This document shows, piece after piece, positions 9,601-17,572 of a stretch of DNA of 40,889 nt; position 1 is the first letter of the stretch; every line of letters begins with the position of its first letter. Both the position numbers and the translations under genes were made by a program. A model generated the notes under the pieces. That model made no database searches, had not been told where the DNA came from, and saw only the letters and a program-made list of their open reading frames with translations. This DNA is from Methyloglobulus sp. (lineage in GTDB: Bacteria > Pseudomonadota > Gammaproteobacteria > Methylococcales > Methylomonadaceae). The stretch is from positions 1 through 40,889 of the forward strand of contig JABFQX010000063.1 in NCBI GenBank assembly GCA_013141505.1, written 5' to 3'.

Positions 9601-10028
9601 ACCATAAACTCGGTGCCCTTATGCACGGCGTTGATAAAGGGCGTATGAATATCTAAGTGCTGAGGCTTACGGCTTCGGAAGAAAACCCTACCTTCGAGCA
9701 AATCAATAAACCAGGACGACACTTTGTCCGGTGCTGGCGGCGCAGTAAACGTGAGGGTGGAGTGTTGATCCAAGGTAATGACCGCCAAACTGCTTTCGAT
9801 TAAAGTCGCACGGCTACGAAGCAACGTCCGCACCGTGGCGCCTGAACAGATTTGGTCATCGGTATGGATTCTCTGCCATTCATCAGCCTCATAGGCTCGC
9901 ATCATGACGATACCTTGAGCCGACGCTACTTTTGCCACCACCTGTGTGCAATCCGAACCAGCTTTCAGGGTGATCGGCACTACTGCGGCAAGAAGAATAA
10001 AAAAATGGGCGATAATTTTATGGGGCAT
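6648..10028 (-). CDS. FecR domain - TPR - plugless TonB-receptor-like beta-barrel fusion
   Basis: A 1126-aa envelope protein. Visible in order: a signal peptide (MPHKIIAHFFILLAAVV...LKAG); a FecR-type domain at about 27-180, including FIDLLEGRVFFRSRKP and HTPFINAVHKGTEFMV; about eight or more TPR units at about 215-585 (A-x-A-L-x-L-x-P-N patterns); and an aromatic-rich outer-membrane barrel from about 630 to the end. The C-terminus (ISFEVKNLFDTNFYYRDR...LFGRVTLNF) is that of TonB-dependent receptors, ending in Phe. No plug domain or TonB box is seen. I used ATG 10028 rather than GTG 10079 because the signal peptide begins there. It follows the CHASE2 cyclase gene by about 130 nt and precedes a small Cys-rich gene. 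Function is unknown; envelope sensing or export is inferred. Confidence 0.85.
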   Translation of the reverse strand: MPHKIIAHFFILLAAVVPITLKAGSDCTQVVAKVASAQGIVMMRAYEADEWQRIHTDDQICSGATVRTLLRSRATLIESSLAVITLDQHSTLTFTAPPAPDKVSSWFIDLLEGRVFFRSRKPQHLDIHTPFINAVHKGTEFMVAVDTKQAEITVFDGQVAGENSAGKITINQGFKGIAEAHRAPQVQALKISPEDAVQWALYYPPIVDDVSGATDSVLNSALTAYRQGDNDQALTKLDSIPVAQQNTRYFTLKAALLLTVGRVDEAQPLIQQAQQLEPNNADAFALQAIIAVAKNQQQTALELASKAVAAKPNSPIAKIAQSYAYQALFNIDEALKATQEAIRLAPDNALAWARLSELQLSQGDHDAALKSAHLAQTLNPKIARTQTILGFANLAQTEIEDAKQVFKQALALDSSDPLARLGLGLAKIRQGDVEEGKGELETAVNLDPNNAVIRSYLGKAYYELRNKDYAGTEYKIAKDMDPKDPTPWFYDAILKQTTNRPVEALHDMQKAIELNDNRGVYRSQLLLDKDAAARQVGLGRIFNNLGFDAPSSRQAMQSLATDPANYSAHRLISDSYLNNSRFQIARTSENLQSQLLQPTNYNPIQPSLAYSDLNIIRRVGPTDTAFNEYNRLFERNGVKLAATGVYGSNNTAGDEAAIAGIYNKLSYSLGQMHYYTDGFRKNNDLQHDIYNVFAQYEISPELNVQAEYNHRETKHGDLEYFGDPQYFDYVMRRNINQDRYRLGFKISPATHSDILTSFIYTDRNDGGVEYWGHNQLNTKAYNVESQYVFHNDYLNTVAGGGILRTNNSYFIAGLNNDTSCFGCGLSQFHNNQYFGYLYNNFKVSKNLTLTAGLSYDYGNQDNDTGFRLSELNPKLGFIWQANRYLTFRAAGFKTVKYGMIDNQTLQPTQIAGFNQFYDDQNSAVAWQYGVGADSRIGNILSGVEAYKRDLKIQTSPLYNQHYNEEFYRFYFNWAPVSFFAVNTEFKFENFRYHQPKDVSYAQFPNLLETITVPLELRFFEPHGFFASLKGTYVNQKLRNNPNFYTDENGNLQNYLPFGGNIRSEFYLVDAALGYRFPKQYGLISFEVKNLFDTNFYYRDRRFLNSEQRTPDYVPERMLFGRVTLNF

Positions 10029-10159
10029 AATTTTTATAATCGCAGAATCGTTAGCGTCTAATAAACGGGAATTCCCCACGCCTATTAATTGTATTTATAT
10101 CAGGACAATAGCTATGTTTGCGTAAAATAACCGCTCACGATTTAACCACTTTACTGGTG

Positions 10160-12406
10160 TCAATGCAACAGGGAGGTAATATTACCAACGTCGATAATTG
10201 CGGCATGATCTTTGCTAAAATTCATAAAATCTGTTGAATAATTAACATCGTTAGTCCTTTCAACTGATAACGCCAGCCGTTTTTGCAAATAAGTTACATA
10301 AAATCGGGTAGGGCCATCATCTGGATAAACTTTCTTGATAGCACGGAATTCAGCCAGCGCACTTTTCCATTGGTATCCTTCATAGAATGCCAAGGCTTTT
10401 GCAAACCATTCAACCAAGTGTTGTTGACTGGCTTCAATCTCGACGGCATACCCCATCAATTCCTGTATGGCGACTGGATTGGTCTTGCCCCTTAAGAGAA
10501 ACGTGCCCAACTCCCGGCAATAAAAATCCGACAACCCTGTGACAACTGGGGCTGATACCAGAATCCGTGTTGCTAACAGTTTATTTAACCCTTCGATTCG
10601 GGTCGCGGTGTTAACGGTATCGCCGACGGCACGGTATTCGTAATGCTCTTTGGCACCGATATTACCCAAACGCATTTCTCCATAATGCAAGCCGATTCGA
10701 GTAGTCAATTGATATTGACTGGACTGGTTAAAATCATCAACGGCTGATTTAATTTCCAATGCAGCATGGCAGGCTTGCCGCCGTAACTCAATCACGGCTT
10801 TTTCCGCCGCCCAAACCGCCAGCATGGCATCACCGATAACATCAGAAATCAAACCTCGCCTGTTTTTAACCTTTGGGAAAATAGCACCATAATAATCATT
10901 CATTATTTTATTGATCTGCAAAGGATTTATGGTTTCAGACAACGCCGTATATTGGCCAGCATCGGTTGCCATGCAGGCACCCTGCATCAATATTCCATAG
11001 AAATCCATGTCATCCGGGTAACGGGTGTTGATGGCAAATACTGCTTTGGGCAAGTAGCGTTCGGAAACCATCCTGAGTTTCATAAAGTAATCCGCACATT
11101 GCCAAAGCACAATAAGGGCTGTCTGGAGCAGGGGAATAGCCAAAGGCAGCCAGATTGCTTCCGCTTTTAATAACTGGAGACTTAATAAAACGTAAGCCAT
11201 TGTCAGGGTCAACGTCAGCACTATTGCGGATTTAAATGAAAATAGGCGAAAAATTACACTTAAGCCTATGCCCCAGGCCAGAATTAATAAAGCCTGAATA
11301 CGTGCTGGCAAGGGTTTCAACCAGGATTGGTCGAGCAAATTGGCAACCGCAGTTGCTGCAATTTCGGTTGAGCTGACAACATTGCCAGTCAATCTTGAAA
11401 ATGCGCTATATAAACCTTGTTGTTTATCCGGCTCCAAATTATCGGCATAACCGACCAGGACGATTTTATCTTTGAACAAATCAGGATTCGGCGCATTTGC
11501 TGCCAATACTTGGTAAAACGGCACCGTAGTAATGGCGCCGACATCACCATAATGATTGAGATAGAGCCGCTCTTTATCGCCGGACAACTGAAGCCAGGAT
11601 TGTAATAAGCGCTTTACTTTGGTTGAATAGTGGGTCTCTTTTATGTGTTGCTGTAACTGCTTGGGAGATACAGCCAAAGCAGATTGGATATCACGGAATA
11701 AATCCTCAGAAGCAAAAGCGGATTGTTCAAAAGCGACCGGTAACTTGGCAAAAGCCGCTTGATCAATATCTGAAAGTAACTGCTTGACTTCAGGGTAGGC
11801 TTCTTTAATGACAAAGTGTTGAAAAATACTAACAGGAAAAGTAGGGTTATCCAAACCAAAGCGCGTCCAATATTCTTTTACGGTGGAAGATGACTTGGGC
11901 AGCAAAAACGGGGCAATATCAAGCGCAGCTTCACTCAATACAGGCACTGGTTTAATGAGGCGAAAATCCTGCCCTTCAAATTCAGGTTCGTTGTCGTTTA
12001 TAGTCGGTCGTTTTACTAACGCGCCAAGAATGACGTTTTTGCTTTCCGCCATTGCTTTAGCCAGCGCAATGTCATTTTCAGGCTTACGGCTTTCGGCAAA
12101 ATGTATATTGAAGGCAATAAGGGCGGGCTTTTGCTGTTTGAGTTTTTCAATAAGACTGACGTAAAACGTCCGCGGCCATCTTTCCGGCTCTTCCGGCAAA
12201 TGCAAAATTTCTGCTGAACTATGGTCAATAGAAACAATGATGACATCGGTAGGTGGCGGCAGCGGACCGCGAAGATTAAGTAGCCAATCTAAGCCAATGT
12301 CTTCTTCAAGATAATTACCGGCTTTTGTTTGGCACAAGGACACACCCAGCACCCCAAATAACAGTACTGAAATACAGGTTTTTATTATTTTTATTGAAGT
12401 ATTCAT
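10160..12406 (-). CDS. CHASE2-domain class III adenylate/guanylate-type cyclase
   Basis: A 748-aa membrane receptor cyclase. An N-terminal membrane anchor (about 5-25) precedes a periplasmic CHASE2 domain (about 35-345; DVIIVSID and KIVLVGYAD are typical). Three hydrophobic spans follow (about 368-440), then a cytoplasmic class III cyclase domain (about 465-655) and a TPR-like helical tail. Metal-binding Asp482 (MATDAGQYT) and Asp526 (VIGDAMLAVW) are present, as are the transition-state Asn599 and Arg603 (GDTVNTATR). The positions normally Lys and Asp/Thr that read adenine are Asp522 and Arg592, so substrate identity is uncertain. It is the first gene of the probable operon with the FecR-TPR-barrel protein. 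A CHASE2 domain senses an unknown periplasmic cue. Confidence 0.92.
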   Translation of the reverse strand: MNTSIKIIKTCISVLLFGVLGVSLCQTKAGNYLEEDIGLDWLLNLRGPLPPPTDVIIVSIDHSSAEILHLPEEPERWPRTFYVSLIEKLKQQKPALIAFNIHFAESRKPENDIALAKAMAESKNVILGALVKRPTINDNEPEFEGQDFRLIKPVPVLSEAALDIAPFLLPKSSSTVKEYWTRFGLDNPTFPVSIFQHFVIKEAYPEVKQLLSDIDQAAFAKLPVAFEQSAFASEDLFRDIQSALAVSPKQLQQHIKETHYSTKVKRLLQSWLQLSGDKERLYLNHYGDVGAITTVPFYQVLAANAPNPDLFKDKIVLVGYADNLEPDKQQGLYSAFSRLTGNVVSSTEIAATAVANLLDQSWLKPLPARIQALLILAWGIGLSVIFRLFSFKSAIVLTLTLTMAYVLLSLQLLKAEAIWLPLAIPLLQTALIVLWQCADYFMKLRMVSERYLPKAVFAINTRYPDDMDFYGILMQGACMATDAGQYTALSETINPLQINKIMNDYYGAIFPKVKNRRGLISDVIGDAMLAVWAAEKAVIELRRQACHAALEIKSAVDDFNQSSQYQLTTRIGLHYGEMRLGNIGAKEHYEYRAVGDTVNTATRIEGLNKLLATRILVSAPVVTGLSDFYCRELGTFLLRGKTNPVAIQELMGYAVEIEASQQHLVEWFAKALAFYEGYQWKSALAEFRAIKKVYPDDGPTRFYVTYLQKRLALSVERTNDVNYSTDFMNFSKDHAAIIDVGNITSLLH

Positions 12407-12481
12407 GTCTGTTAGGACAGTATTACTGGTTAACTCAGCAGGTATTCTCCTTAATACCCGGCACTTGATGGATAATTATAG

Positions 12482-12520
12482 TCCTATCATGAAGATAGGC
12501 AGTAATCTTAAATAAAGATT
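12482..12520. other. Small hairpins between slyX and the cyclase gene
   Basis: Two short inverted repeats sit just past the slyX stop codon: CCTATC/GATAGG (about 12483-12498) and AATCTTA/AAAGATT (about 12504-12520). They could end the slyX transcript or lie in the cyclase leader. No convincing -35/-10 pair was found in the 112-nt spacer. Confidence 0.3.
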
Positions 12521-12722
12521 AATAGTGCGGTGGGGGCGGCTCAATCGACTCGTCCGATTTTTCAAAGCGCAGGCTAACGATGCGATCATGTAGATAGTGA
12601 CAGGTTTTCTCTAATACAGTGAGTTGTTGCTGTTGCTGGGCGACTATTTTATTCAACGCTTGCAGAAGGTCTTCCTGATAGGCGACTTTTATTTCCAGTT
12701 CGATGATGCGCTGTTCGGTCAT
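12519..12722 (-). CDS. slyX: SlyX family protein
   Basis: A 67-aa protein with a heptad-patterned N-terminal coiled coil (ELEIKVAYQEDLLQALNKIV, followed by a Gln-rich stretch) and a Pro-rich tail ending PPPPHY. Both are typical of SlyX, a small conserved cytoplasmic protein of unknown function, and length and motif match the family. It stands 46 nt downstream of ccmI on the same strand, so it may be read as the last gene of the ccm transcript. Confidence 0.88.
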   Translation of the reverse strand: MTEQRIIELEIKVAYQEDLLQALNKIVAQQQQQLTVLEKTCHYLHDRIVSLRFEKSDESIEPPPPHY

Positions 12723-12768
12723 GGTGACTCAATCATAGTTCAATCATGCCCAATCAAAACAAATGCGC

Positions 12769-14001
12769 TTACTTGACTTGATCGCTAATGACTAATTTGT
12801 ATTCTTGCCGTTCTCCAGGAGAAGCTGGCTCAATAACGCCGATCAAATCACCCGTTTGCGGTATGGCACCGCCCGATTTGGATATTCGCGCCAACAACCT
12901 GACCTGCTTGAAATTGGATAATTTCATGTTCGGCATCATCGCTTCCGCATCTGTCAAGGTTGCAGATAATGGTAAGTCCTTGACCTGTTTACGGATTATT
13001 GCCAACGGCATTTTAGGTCCCGATAAAGGTTGGGCATAAATAAATACCGTATCTTCGGGACTGACTGTCTGTTGTAAGGCGACAGCTAAACTGACATTGA
13101 CAGTTAAGGATGCGCCGGATAACGTAGCCGCTGGAGCCGATTTTGCTGGCGCAGCATTACCCATATCCTTATCTGAACTCACAATTAAATCATGGAGTTG
13201 TTTTTTGTCGGGAGAATCAGGTGGCAATAATACTTCTAGTTTTCGCAAATAGTCGATTGCGGCTTTTTTGTCGCCTTGCTGGGCTTTTGCCATGGAAGCA
13301 AACCATAATCCATTCAAATTTTCAGGTTCCAAAGCCAAGGCTTTCGCAACTAATTCTTCAGGTTTTCCTTGCCATTGATTGTTGCCGGCTAAAGCCAATG
13401 CTTCTGCATAAGGCAGTATGACATCGGCTTTTTCACCTGCTAATTGATAGGCGTGGGCAAAGGCATCAACCGCTTGCGGATGCTCGCCCATTGCTTTATA
13501 AGAACGCCCTAACATCAACCAACCTTGAAGATTATTAGGTTCTGCTTTCAGTTTTTCCGCCAGCCCGGTTACCATTTTACGGATGGCTTCTGGACTAGGC
13601 GCTTGTGAACCAGCCTGATTCAGCTCATCACTATGGCTGACCGCCTGAAAATGCCCCAACTTCCAATAAAGTCCTACCGACAATACCGGTATGACGGCAA
13701 CCAACACATAAACCAGCCAACGACCCTGACTTGGGGACTTGCCGGGCTGACTGGCAATTTCAAGATCGTCGCTCAAACCTTGTTCCAGTTCGGCAACTTG
13801 CTCATCATATTGAGACTGATTTATGCCACCTGAATCCCTATTCGCTTTCAGCTCAGCCAAGCGGTCACGGGCGATTTTTATATTGCGCTGATCAAGGTCG
13901 TCCGAGACCCTTATTTTGCGCTCCCGCCAAACCGGAGGCAAAATAATCGCAAGGGCAATCAAAATCATGATAACGGCAATCAACCAGAAAACTACGTTCA
14001 T
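12769..14001 (-). CDS. ccmI: Cytochrome c maturation protein CcmI (CycH)
   Basis: Apocytochrome c chaperone that presents the CXXCH-bearing polypeptide to the CcmFH haem lyase at the periplasmic face. The 410 aa comprise an N-terminal membrane helix (VVFWLIAVIMILIALAIIL), a coiled-coil loop, a second hydrophobic span (WLVYVLVAVIPVLSVGLYW, about 95-113) and a periplasmic TPR region (GWLMLGRSYKAMGEHPQAV). A C-terminal beta-rich domain follows. Its ATG overlaps the ccmH stop codon (ATGA). It is the last clear gene of the ccm operon. Confidence 0.95.
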   Translation of the reverse strand: MNVVFWLIAVIMILIALAIILPPVWRERKIRVSDDLDQRNIKIARDRLAELKANRDSGGINQSQYDEQVAELEQGLSDDLEIASQPGKSPSQGRWLVYVLVAVIPVLSVGLYWKLGHFQAVSHSDELNQAGSQAPSPEAIRKMVTGLAEKLKAEPNNLQGWLMLGRSYKAMGEHPQAVDAFAHAYQLAGEKADVILPYAEALALAGNNQWQGKPEELVAKALALEPENLNGLWFASMAKAQQGDKKAAIDYLRKLEVLLPPDSPDKKQLHDLIVSSDKDMGNAAPAKSAPAATLSGASLTVNVSLAVALQQTVSPEDTVFIYAQPLSGPKMPLAIIRKQVKDLPLSATLTDAEAMMPNMKLSNFKQVRLLARISKSGGAIPQTGDLIGVIEPASPGERQEYKLVISDQVK

Positions 14002-14471
14002 AATGATTCCTCGTTGTTTTCATCTTCCAGCAGCTTACGTATTTTTTTCTGTTTTTCCGCATCAAACACGGTCGCCGCCGCTTGCTTTTTGCGCCGGATA
14101 AACCAAAAAACGACGGTGAATCCTGTTATCAGAAAAGCCACCGGCCCCAACCAAAGCAGTGCGGTTTTAGTCTTTAACGGCGGGTTGTACAACACAAAAT
14201 CGCCGTAACGATCAGTCATAAACGTGACAATATCATCCTTGGACTTCCCTTGTTGCAACATTTCAAAAACCTGCCGACGTAAATCGCCCGCCAGTTCGGC
14301 ATTAGAATCAGCAATGGTTTGATTTTGACAGACTAGGCAACGCAACTGTGAAATCAAGGTTTCATAGGCCTTCTGTTGTTCAGGGTCGGCAAGTTGATAA
14401 GAATCAACAGCCCAAGACTGGCTATTCATTATCAGCATTAAAAATACTATAGCAATGCCGTGCTTCATCAT
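13998..14471 (-). CDS. ccmH: Cytochrome c maturation protein CcmH
   Basis: Thiol oxidoreductase that keeps the apocytochrome haem-binding cysteines reduced. The 157 aa begin with a signal peptide (about 1-21), then the hallmark LRCLVCQNQ motif near residue 43. A C-terminal membrane helix (WLGPVAFLITGFTVVFWFI) is followed by a basic cytoplasmic tail. This is the short CcmH type that works with a separate CcmI. Start and stop overlap its neighbours on both sides (ATGA), which implies translational coupling. Confidence 0.96.
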   Translation of the reverse strand: MMKHGIAIVFLMLIMNSQSWAVDSYQLADPEQQKAYETLISQLRCLVCQNQTIADSNAELAGDLRRQVFEMLQQGKSKDDIVTFMTDRYGDFVLYNPPLKTKTALLWLGPVAFLITGFTVVFWFIRRKKQAAATVFDAEKQKKIRKLLEDENNEESL

Positions 14472-14998
14472 GATTCTGCTTGCAACTTGGCAATTAAGGG
14501 GAGAAAAATATTTTTTACGTCGTCACCCGTCACAGGCCCGGTATGTTTGTAACGGACGATGCCTTGCTTATCCATCACAAACGTTTCCGGTACGCCATAA
14601 ACGCCCCAATCGAGGCCAATCCTGCCATCTTGATCCATAACGCTATCGTTATAGGGATTTCCCAATGTAGCCAGCCATTGTTTTGCGGCTTCGGGATCAT
14701 CTTTATAATTCAGGCCAACAATGACAGCCGCTTGCTGCTGCGCTAACTGATTGATTATCGGGTGTTCGGCACGACAAGACACACACCAGGATGCCCAAAC
14801 ATTAAACAGCCAGACTTTGCCTTTCAAATCGGCTGGCGACAGTTTCTCGTTTGCTGCATTGAGTTTTGGCGCAGAAAAAGCCGGAGCGGATTTGTTGACC
14901 AAAGGAGAAGGTATTTCACTGGGCTTAAGGTTTAAGCCCAAAGCCAGGAAAACAGCCAGAACTATAAATAAAAGCAAAGGGATGATGTATTTAAGCAT
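14468..14998 (-). CDS. ccmG: Thiol:disulfide interchange protein CcmG/DsbE
   Basis: Membrane-anchored periplasmic thioredoxin-like reductant of the Ccm pathway. The 176 aa include an N-terminal anchor (about 4-22) and a thioredoxin active site WASWCVSCRAEHP near residue 70, with GVYGVPETFVMD carrying the cis-Pro further on. Length is usual for CcmG. The gene starts 17 nt after the ccmF stop, and its stop overlaps the ccmH start. Confidence 0.96.
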   Translation of the reverse strand: MLKYIIPLLLFIVLAVFLALGLNLKPSEIPSPLVNKSAPAFSAPKLNAANEKLSPADLKGKVWLFNVWASWCVSCRAEHPIINQLAQQQAAVIVGLNYKDDPEAAKQWLATLGNPYNDSVMDQDGRIGLDWGVYGVPETFVMDKQGIVRYKHTGPVTGDDVKNIFLPLIAKLQAES

Positions 14999-15015
14999 AG
15001 GTGTAAGCTACCGCA

Positions 15016-16965
15016 TCAAGCATTAGGCAGTGATCTTGTTTTATTTCGGTAGCGCTTATCACACGCTGCACATAGTCCGCCAATCGCCATAAATACGGCA
15101 CCTAACCATATCCAGCGAATGAAAGATTTGTAATAGATTCTCAGGCTCCACGCGCCGTCCTCACCGAGCGGTTCACCAATAGCAACAAATAAGTCCCTGA
15201 ATAAGCCAGCATCAATCGCAGCTTCGGTCATGGGCATTTTTTGTACTTGATAAACTCGTTTTTGTGGTGCCAATTCAGCAACCTGTTTGCCATCGTGGTT
15301 AACGGTTACGGAAGCCTGTTCGGCCAGATAATTGGGGCCTTTGGTTTCCTTTACGCCGTGAAACTCAAAAATATAACCTGACATATCCACTGTCTCGCCG
15401 GGAGCCATGCGTATGTCTTTCTCAACACTGTAAACAGAGGTAAGGGTAATACCGATCACAAAAACCGCGATACCCAAATGTGCGATAGTCATGCCATAAA
15501 ATCCTGCAGGTACTCTGTTTAGGCGTGACCACGAAAAACCTTTGTCACCTAAACGATCAACAAAAGAAAGTACGGATGTTGCCACCGTCCATAAAGCCAA
15601 AGTGATTCCCAAGGCAGCAGCCCACGAGTAAAACGGCATCAGCAAAGGTAAGACCAACCCAATTAGCACGCAACCCAGAAACAGCCAACGAACCCTGGAA
15701 GAAAAATCACCCAGACTGTCGCGCTTCCAACGCAGCAACATACCCACACCCACGGCAATTGCCAACGGTGCCATCAATGGGATGAATACGGCGTTAAAAT
15801 AGGGTGGGCCAACGGAAATTTTGCCCATGCCCAGCGCATCGATCACCAAAGGGTAAAGTGTACCCAATAAGATGGTCGCAGCGGTCACGACCAGCAACAC
15901 GTTGTTAATCAGGATCACCGATTCTCTGGAAACCGGCTCGAAGGTTGCGCTACTTTTGACATAAGGTGCCCTGATAGCATAAAGCAACAATGAACCACCG
16001 ACAACGACCGCCAGAAAGATAAGAATAAACAAGCCCCTGGCCGGGTCACTGGCAAATGCGTGAACTGAGGTCAACACGCCCGAACGCACCAGAAATGTTC
16101 CCAGCAGACTGAGTGAGAAAGCAAAAATCGCCAACAATACTGTCCAGGTTTTAAATACGCCGCGTTTTTCCGTCGCCGCCAGTGAATGCATCAATGCCGT
16201 ACCGACCAGCCAAGGCATAAAAGACGCATTTTCGACCGGATCCCAAAACCACCAACCTCCCCAGCCGAGTTCGTAATACGCCCACCAACTGCCCAAGGCA
16301 ATACCGATGGTTTGAAACATCCAGGCGGCATTTGTCCAAGGTCTTGACCAACGCGCCCAAGCTGAGTCAAGACGACCTTGTATTAAGGCTGCAATCGCAA
16401 AAGCAAACGCCACAGAAAAACCAACATAGCCCATATAAAGCATGGGCGGATGAATCGCCAAGCCGGGATCTTGTAGTAAGGGATTTAAGTCGCGACCTTC
16501 GGCAGGCGCAGGGAACAAACGCTCAAAAGGATTGGAAGTTAACAGCAAAAACAGGATAAAGCCGATGGACACCATTCCCATCACACTTAAAACCCTGGCA
16601 ATCATTGCATCTGGAATGGTTTTACTAAACTTAGCCACCAGAGCAGTCCAGCAGCACAACACCAAGGCCCACAACAACAAGGAACCTTCATGTGCGCCCC
16701 AGACTCCGGAAATCAGATACAAGGTTGGCAATGCGGTATTGGAATTTTGGGCGATATAGGCAACTGAGAAATCATGAACAATGCAGCTATAGGTCAAACA
16801 ACCATAGGCTACCGACATAAACAGAAATTGAGCAAAGGCGGCAGGCCTGGCTACAGCGACCCATCCAGAAATAGATCGGGTGGCACCCGCCATCGGCACA
16901 ATAGCCAAAATAACGGCCATACACAACGCCATAATCAACGCAAAATGTCCTATCTCTGGGATCAT
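15016..16965 (-). CDS. ccmF: Haem lyase subunit CcmF
   Basis: Large polytopic inner-membrane protein that, with CcmH/CcmI, ligates haem from holo-CcmE to apocytochrome c. The 649-aa length is typical, with about 15 hydrophobic spans. The WWD haem-handling signature GWGGWWFWDPVENASFMPWL is near residue 235, and a large periplasmic loop precedes the last helix. The start codon overlaps the ccmE stop. Confidence 0.97.
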   Translation of the reverse strand: MIPEIGHFALIMALCMAVILAIVPMAGATRSISGWVAVARPAAFAQFLFMSVAYGCLTYSCIVHDFSVAYIAQNSNTALPTLYLISGVWGAHEGSLLLWALVLCCWTALVAKFSKTIPDAMIARVLSVMGMVSIGFILFLLLTSNPFERLFPAPAEGRDLNPLLQDPGLAIHPPMLYMGYVGFSVAFAFAIAALIQGRLDSAWARWSRPWTNAAWMFQTIGIALGSWWAYYELGWGGWWFWDPVENASFMPWLVGTALMHSLAATEKRGVFKTWTVLLAIFAFSLSLLGTFLVRSGVLTSVHAFASDPARGLFILIFLAVVVGGSLLLYAIRAPYVKSSATFEPVSRESVILINNVLLVVTAATILLGTLYPLVIDALGMGKISVGPPYFNAVFIPLMAPLAIAVGVGMLLRWKRDSLGDFSSRVRWLFLGCVLIGLVLPLLMPFYSWAAALGITLALWTVATSVLSFVDRLGDKGFSWSRLNRVPAGFYGMTIAHLGIAVFVIGITLTSVYSVEKDIRMAPGETVDMSGYIFEFHGVKETKGPNYLAEQASVTVNHDGKQVAELAPQKRVYQVQKMPMTEAAIDAGLFRDLFVAIGEPLGEDGAWSLRIYYKSFIRWIWLGAVFMAIGGLCAACDKRYRNKTRSLPNA

Positions 16966-17414
16966 GGCTTTGAATCCGGTGCCGGCATTGCTGGTTTTTT
17001 TAAGCTACCCGCCACTTCAGGAGGCATATAGTTTTCATCATGTTTAGCCAGAACCTCTTCGGCAATGAAAACGCCCTGAGGATTTAACCTGCCATGCGCG
17101 ACGATGCCCTGCCCTTCCCGGAACAAATCCGGCAAGATACCGGTATATTCAACAGTCACTTCATCTTTGAAATCGGTCAGCTTGAAGCGCACCATCATGC
17201 CTTTATCCGGCCTCTCCACCGAGCCTTTTATGACCATGCCGCCCAGACGGAACAGCGAATCTTTAGGTGCTTTACCTGCCACCACATCACTGGGGGGGAA
17301 AAAATACATCAGGTTATCATTGAAGGACTTAAGCGCGAAGGCCGTGGCTAAACCTGCCCCAAGCACCATCAAGCCTATGAGTATCAAACGTTGCTTTCTT
17401 GCGGGCTTCATCAT
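16962..17414 (-). CDS. ccmE: Periplasmic haem chaperone CcmE
   Basis: Binds haem covalently and passes it to CcmF. The 150 aa have an N-terminal membrane anchor (about 9-28), an OB-fold beta domain (RLGGMVIKGSV, VRFKLTDF, VEYTGILPDLFREGQG) and the haem-binding motif AKHDENYMPPE near residue 124, with the reactive His followed by the Tyr ligand. It overlaps ccmD and ccmF by ATGA on both sides. Confidence 0.97.
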   Translation of the reverse strand: MMKPARKQRLILIGLMVLGAGLATAFALKSFNDNLMYFFPPSDVVAGKAPKDSLFRLGGMVIKGSVERPDKGMMVRFKLTDFKDEVTVEYTGILPDLFREGQGIVAHGRLNPQGVFIAEEVLAKHDENYMPPEVAGSLKKPAMPAPDSKP

Positions 17415-17572
17415 GCTTGTCGTTTTTGCTTACGTACTTGCTGGCGCAGAAATTGTTTACGCTGAATGACAGGCACAACAATATTTGCAATCAACACAAT
17501 CAGGGTTAAACCATAAGATGTCCAGACATAAAAACCATAGCCGCCCATGTACAGGAATTCTTGTATGCTCAT
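17411..17572 (-). CDS. ccmD: Haem exporter protein CcmD
   Basis: Small single-span membrane protein that stabilises the CcmABC-CcmE complex and helps release holo-CcmE. Read by hand on the minus strand from ATG 17572 to TGA 17411, it gives 53 aa starting MSIQEFLYMGGYGFYVW. One membrane helix (LTLIVLIANIVVPVI) is followed by a basic, Gln/Arg/Lys-rich tail. The N-terminal GGYGFYVW is the CcmD signature. The start overlaps the ccmC stop and the stop overlaps the ccmE start, both as ATGA. Confidence 0.95.
   Translation of the reverse strand: MSIQEFLYMGGYGFYVWTSYGLTLIVLIANIVVPVIQRKQFLRQQVRKQKRQA

Noticed and set aside
10029-10079. GTG start 51 nt upstream for the FecR-TPR-barrel gene
   Set aside because: It would place 17 polar residues before the signal peptide. 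The ATG at 10028 puts the signal peptide at the N-terminus.
12482-12520. Riboswitch or structured leader upstream of the cyclase
   Set aside because: Only two short simple hairpins; no conserved aptamer features recognised.
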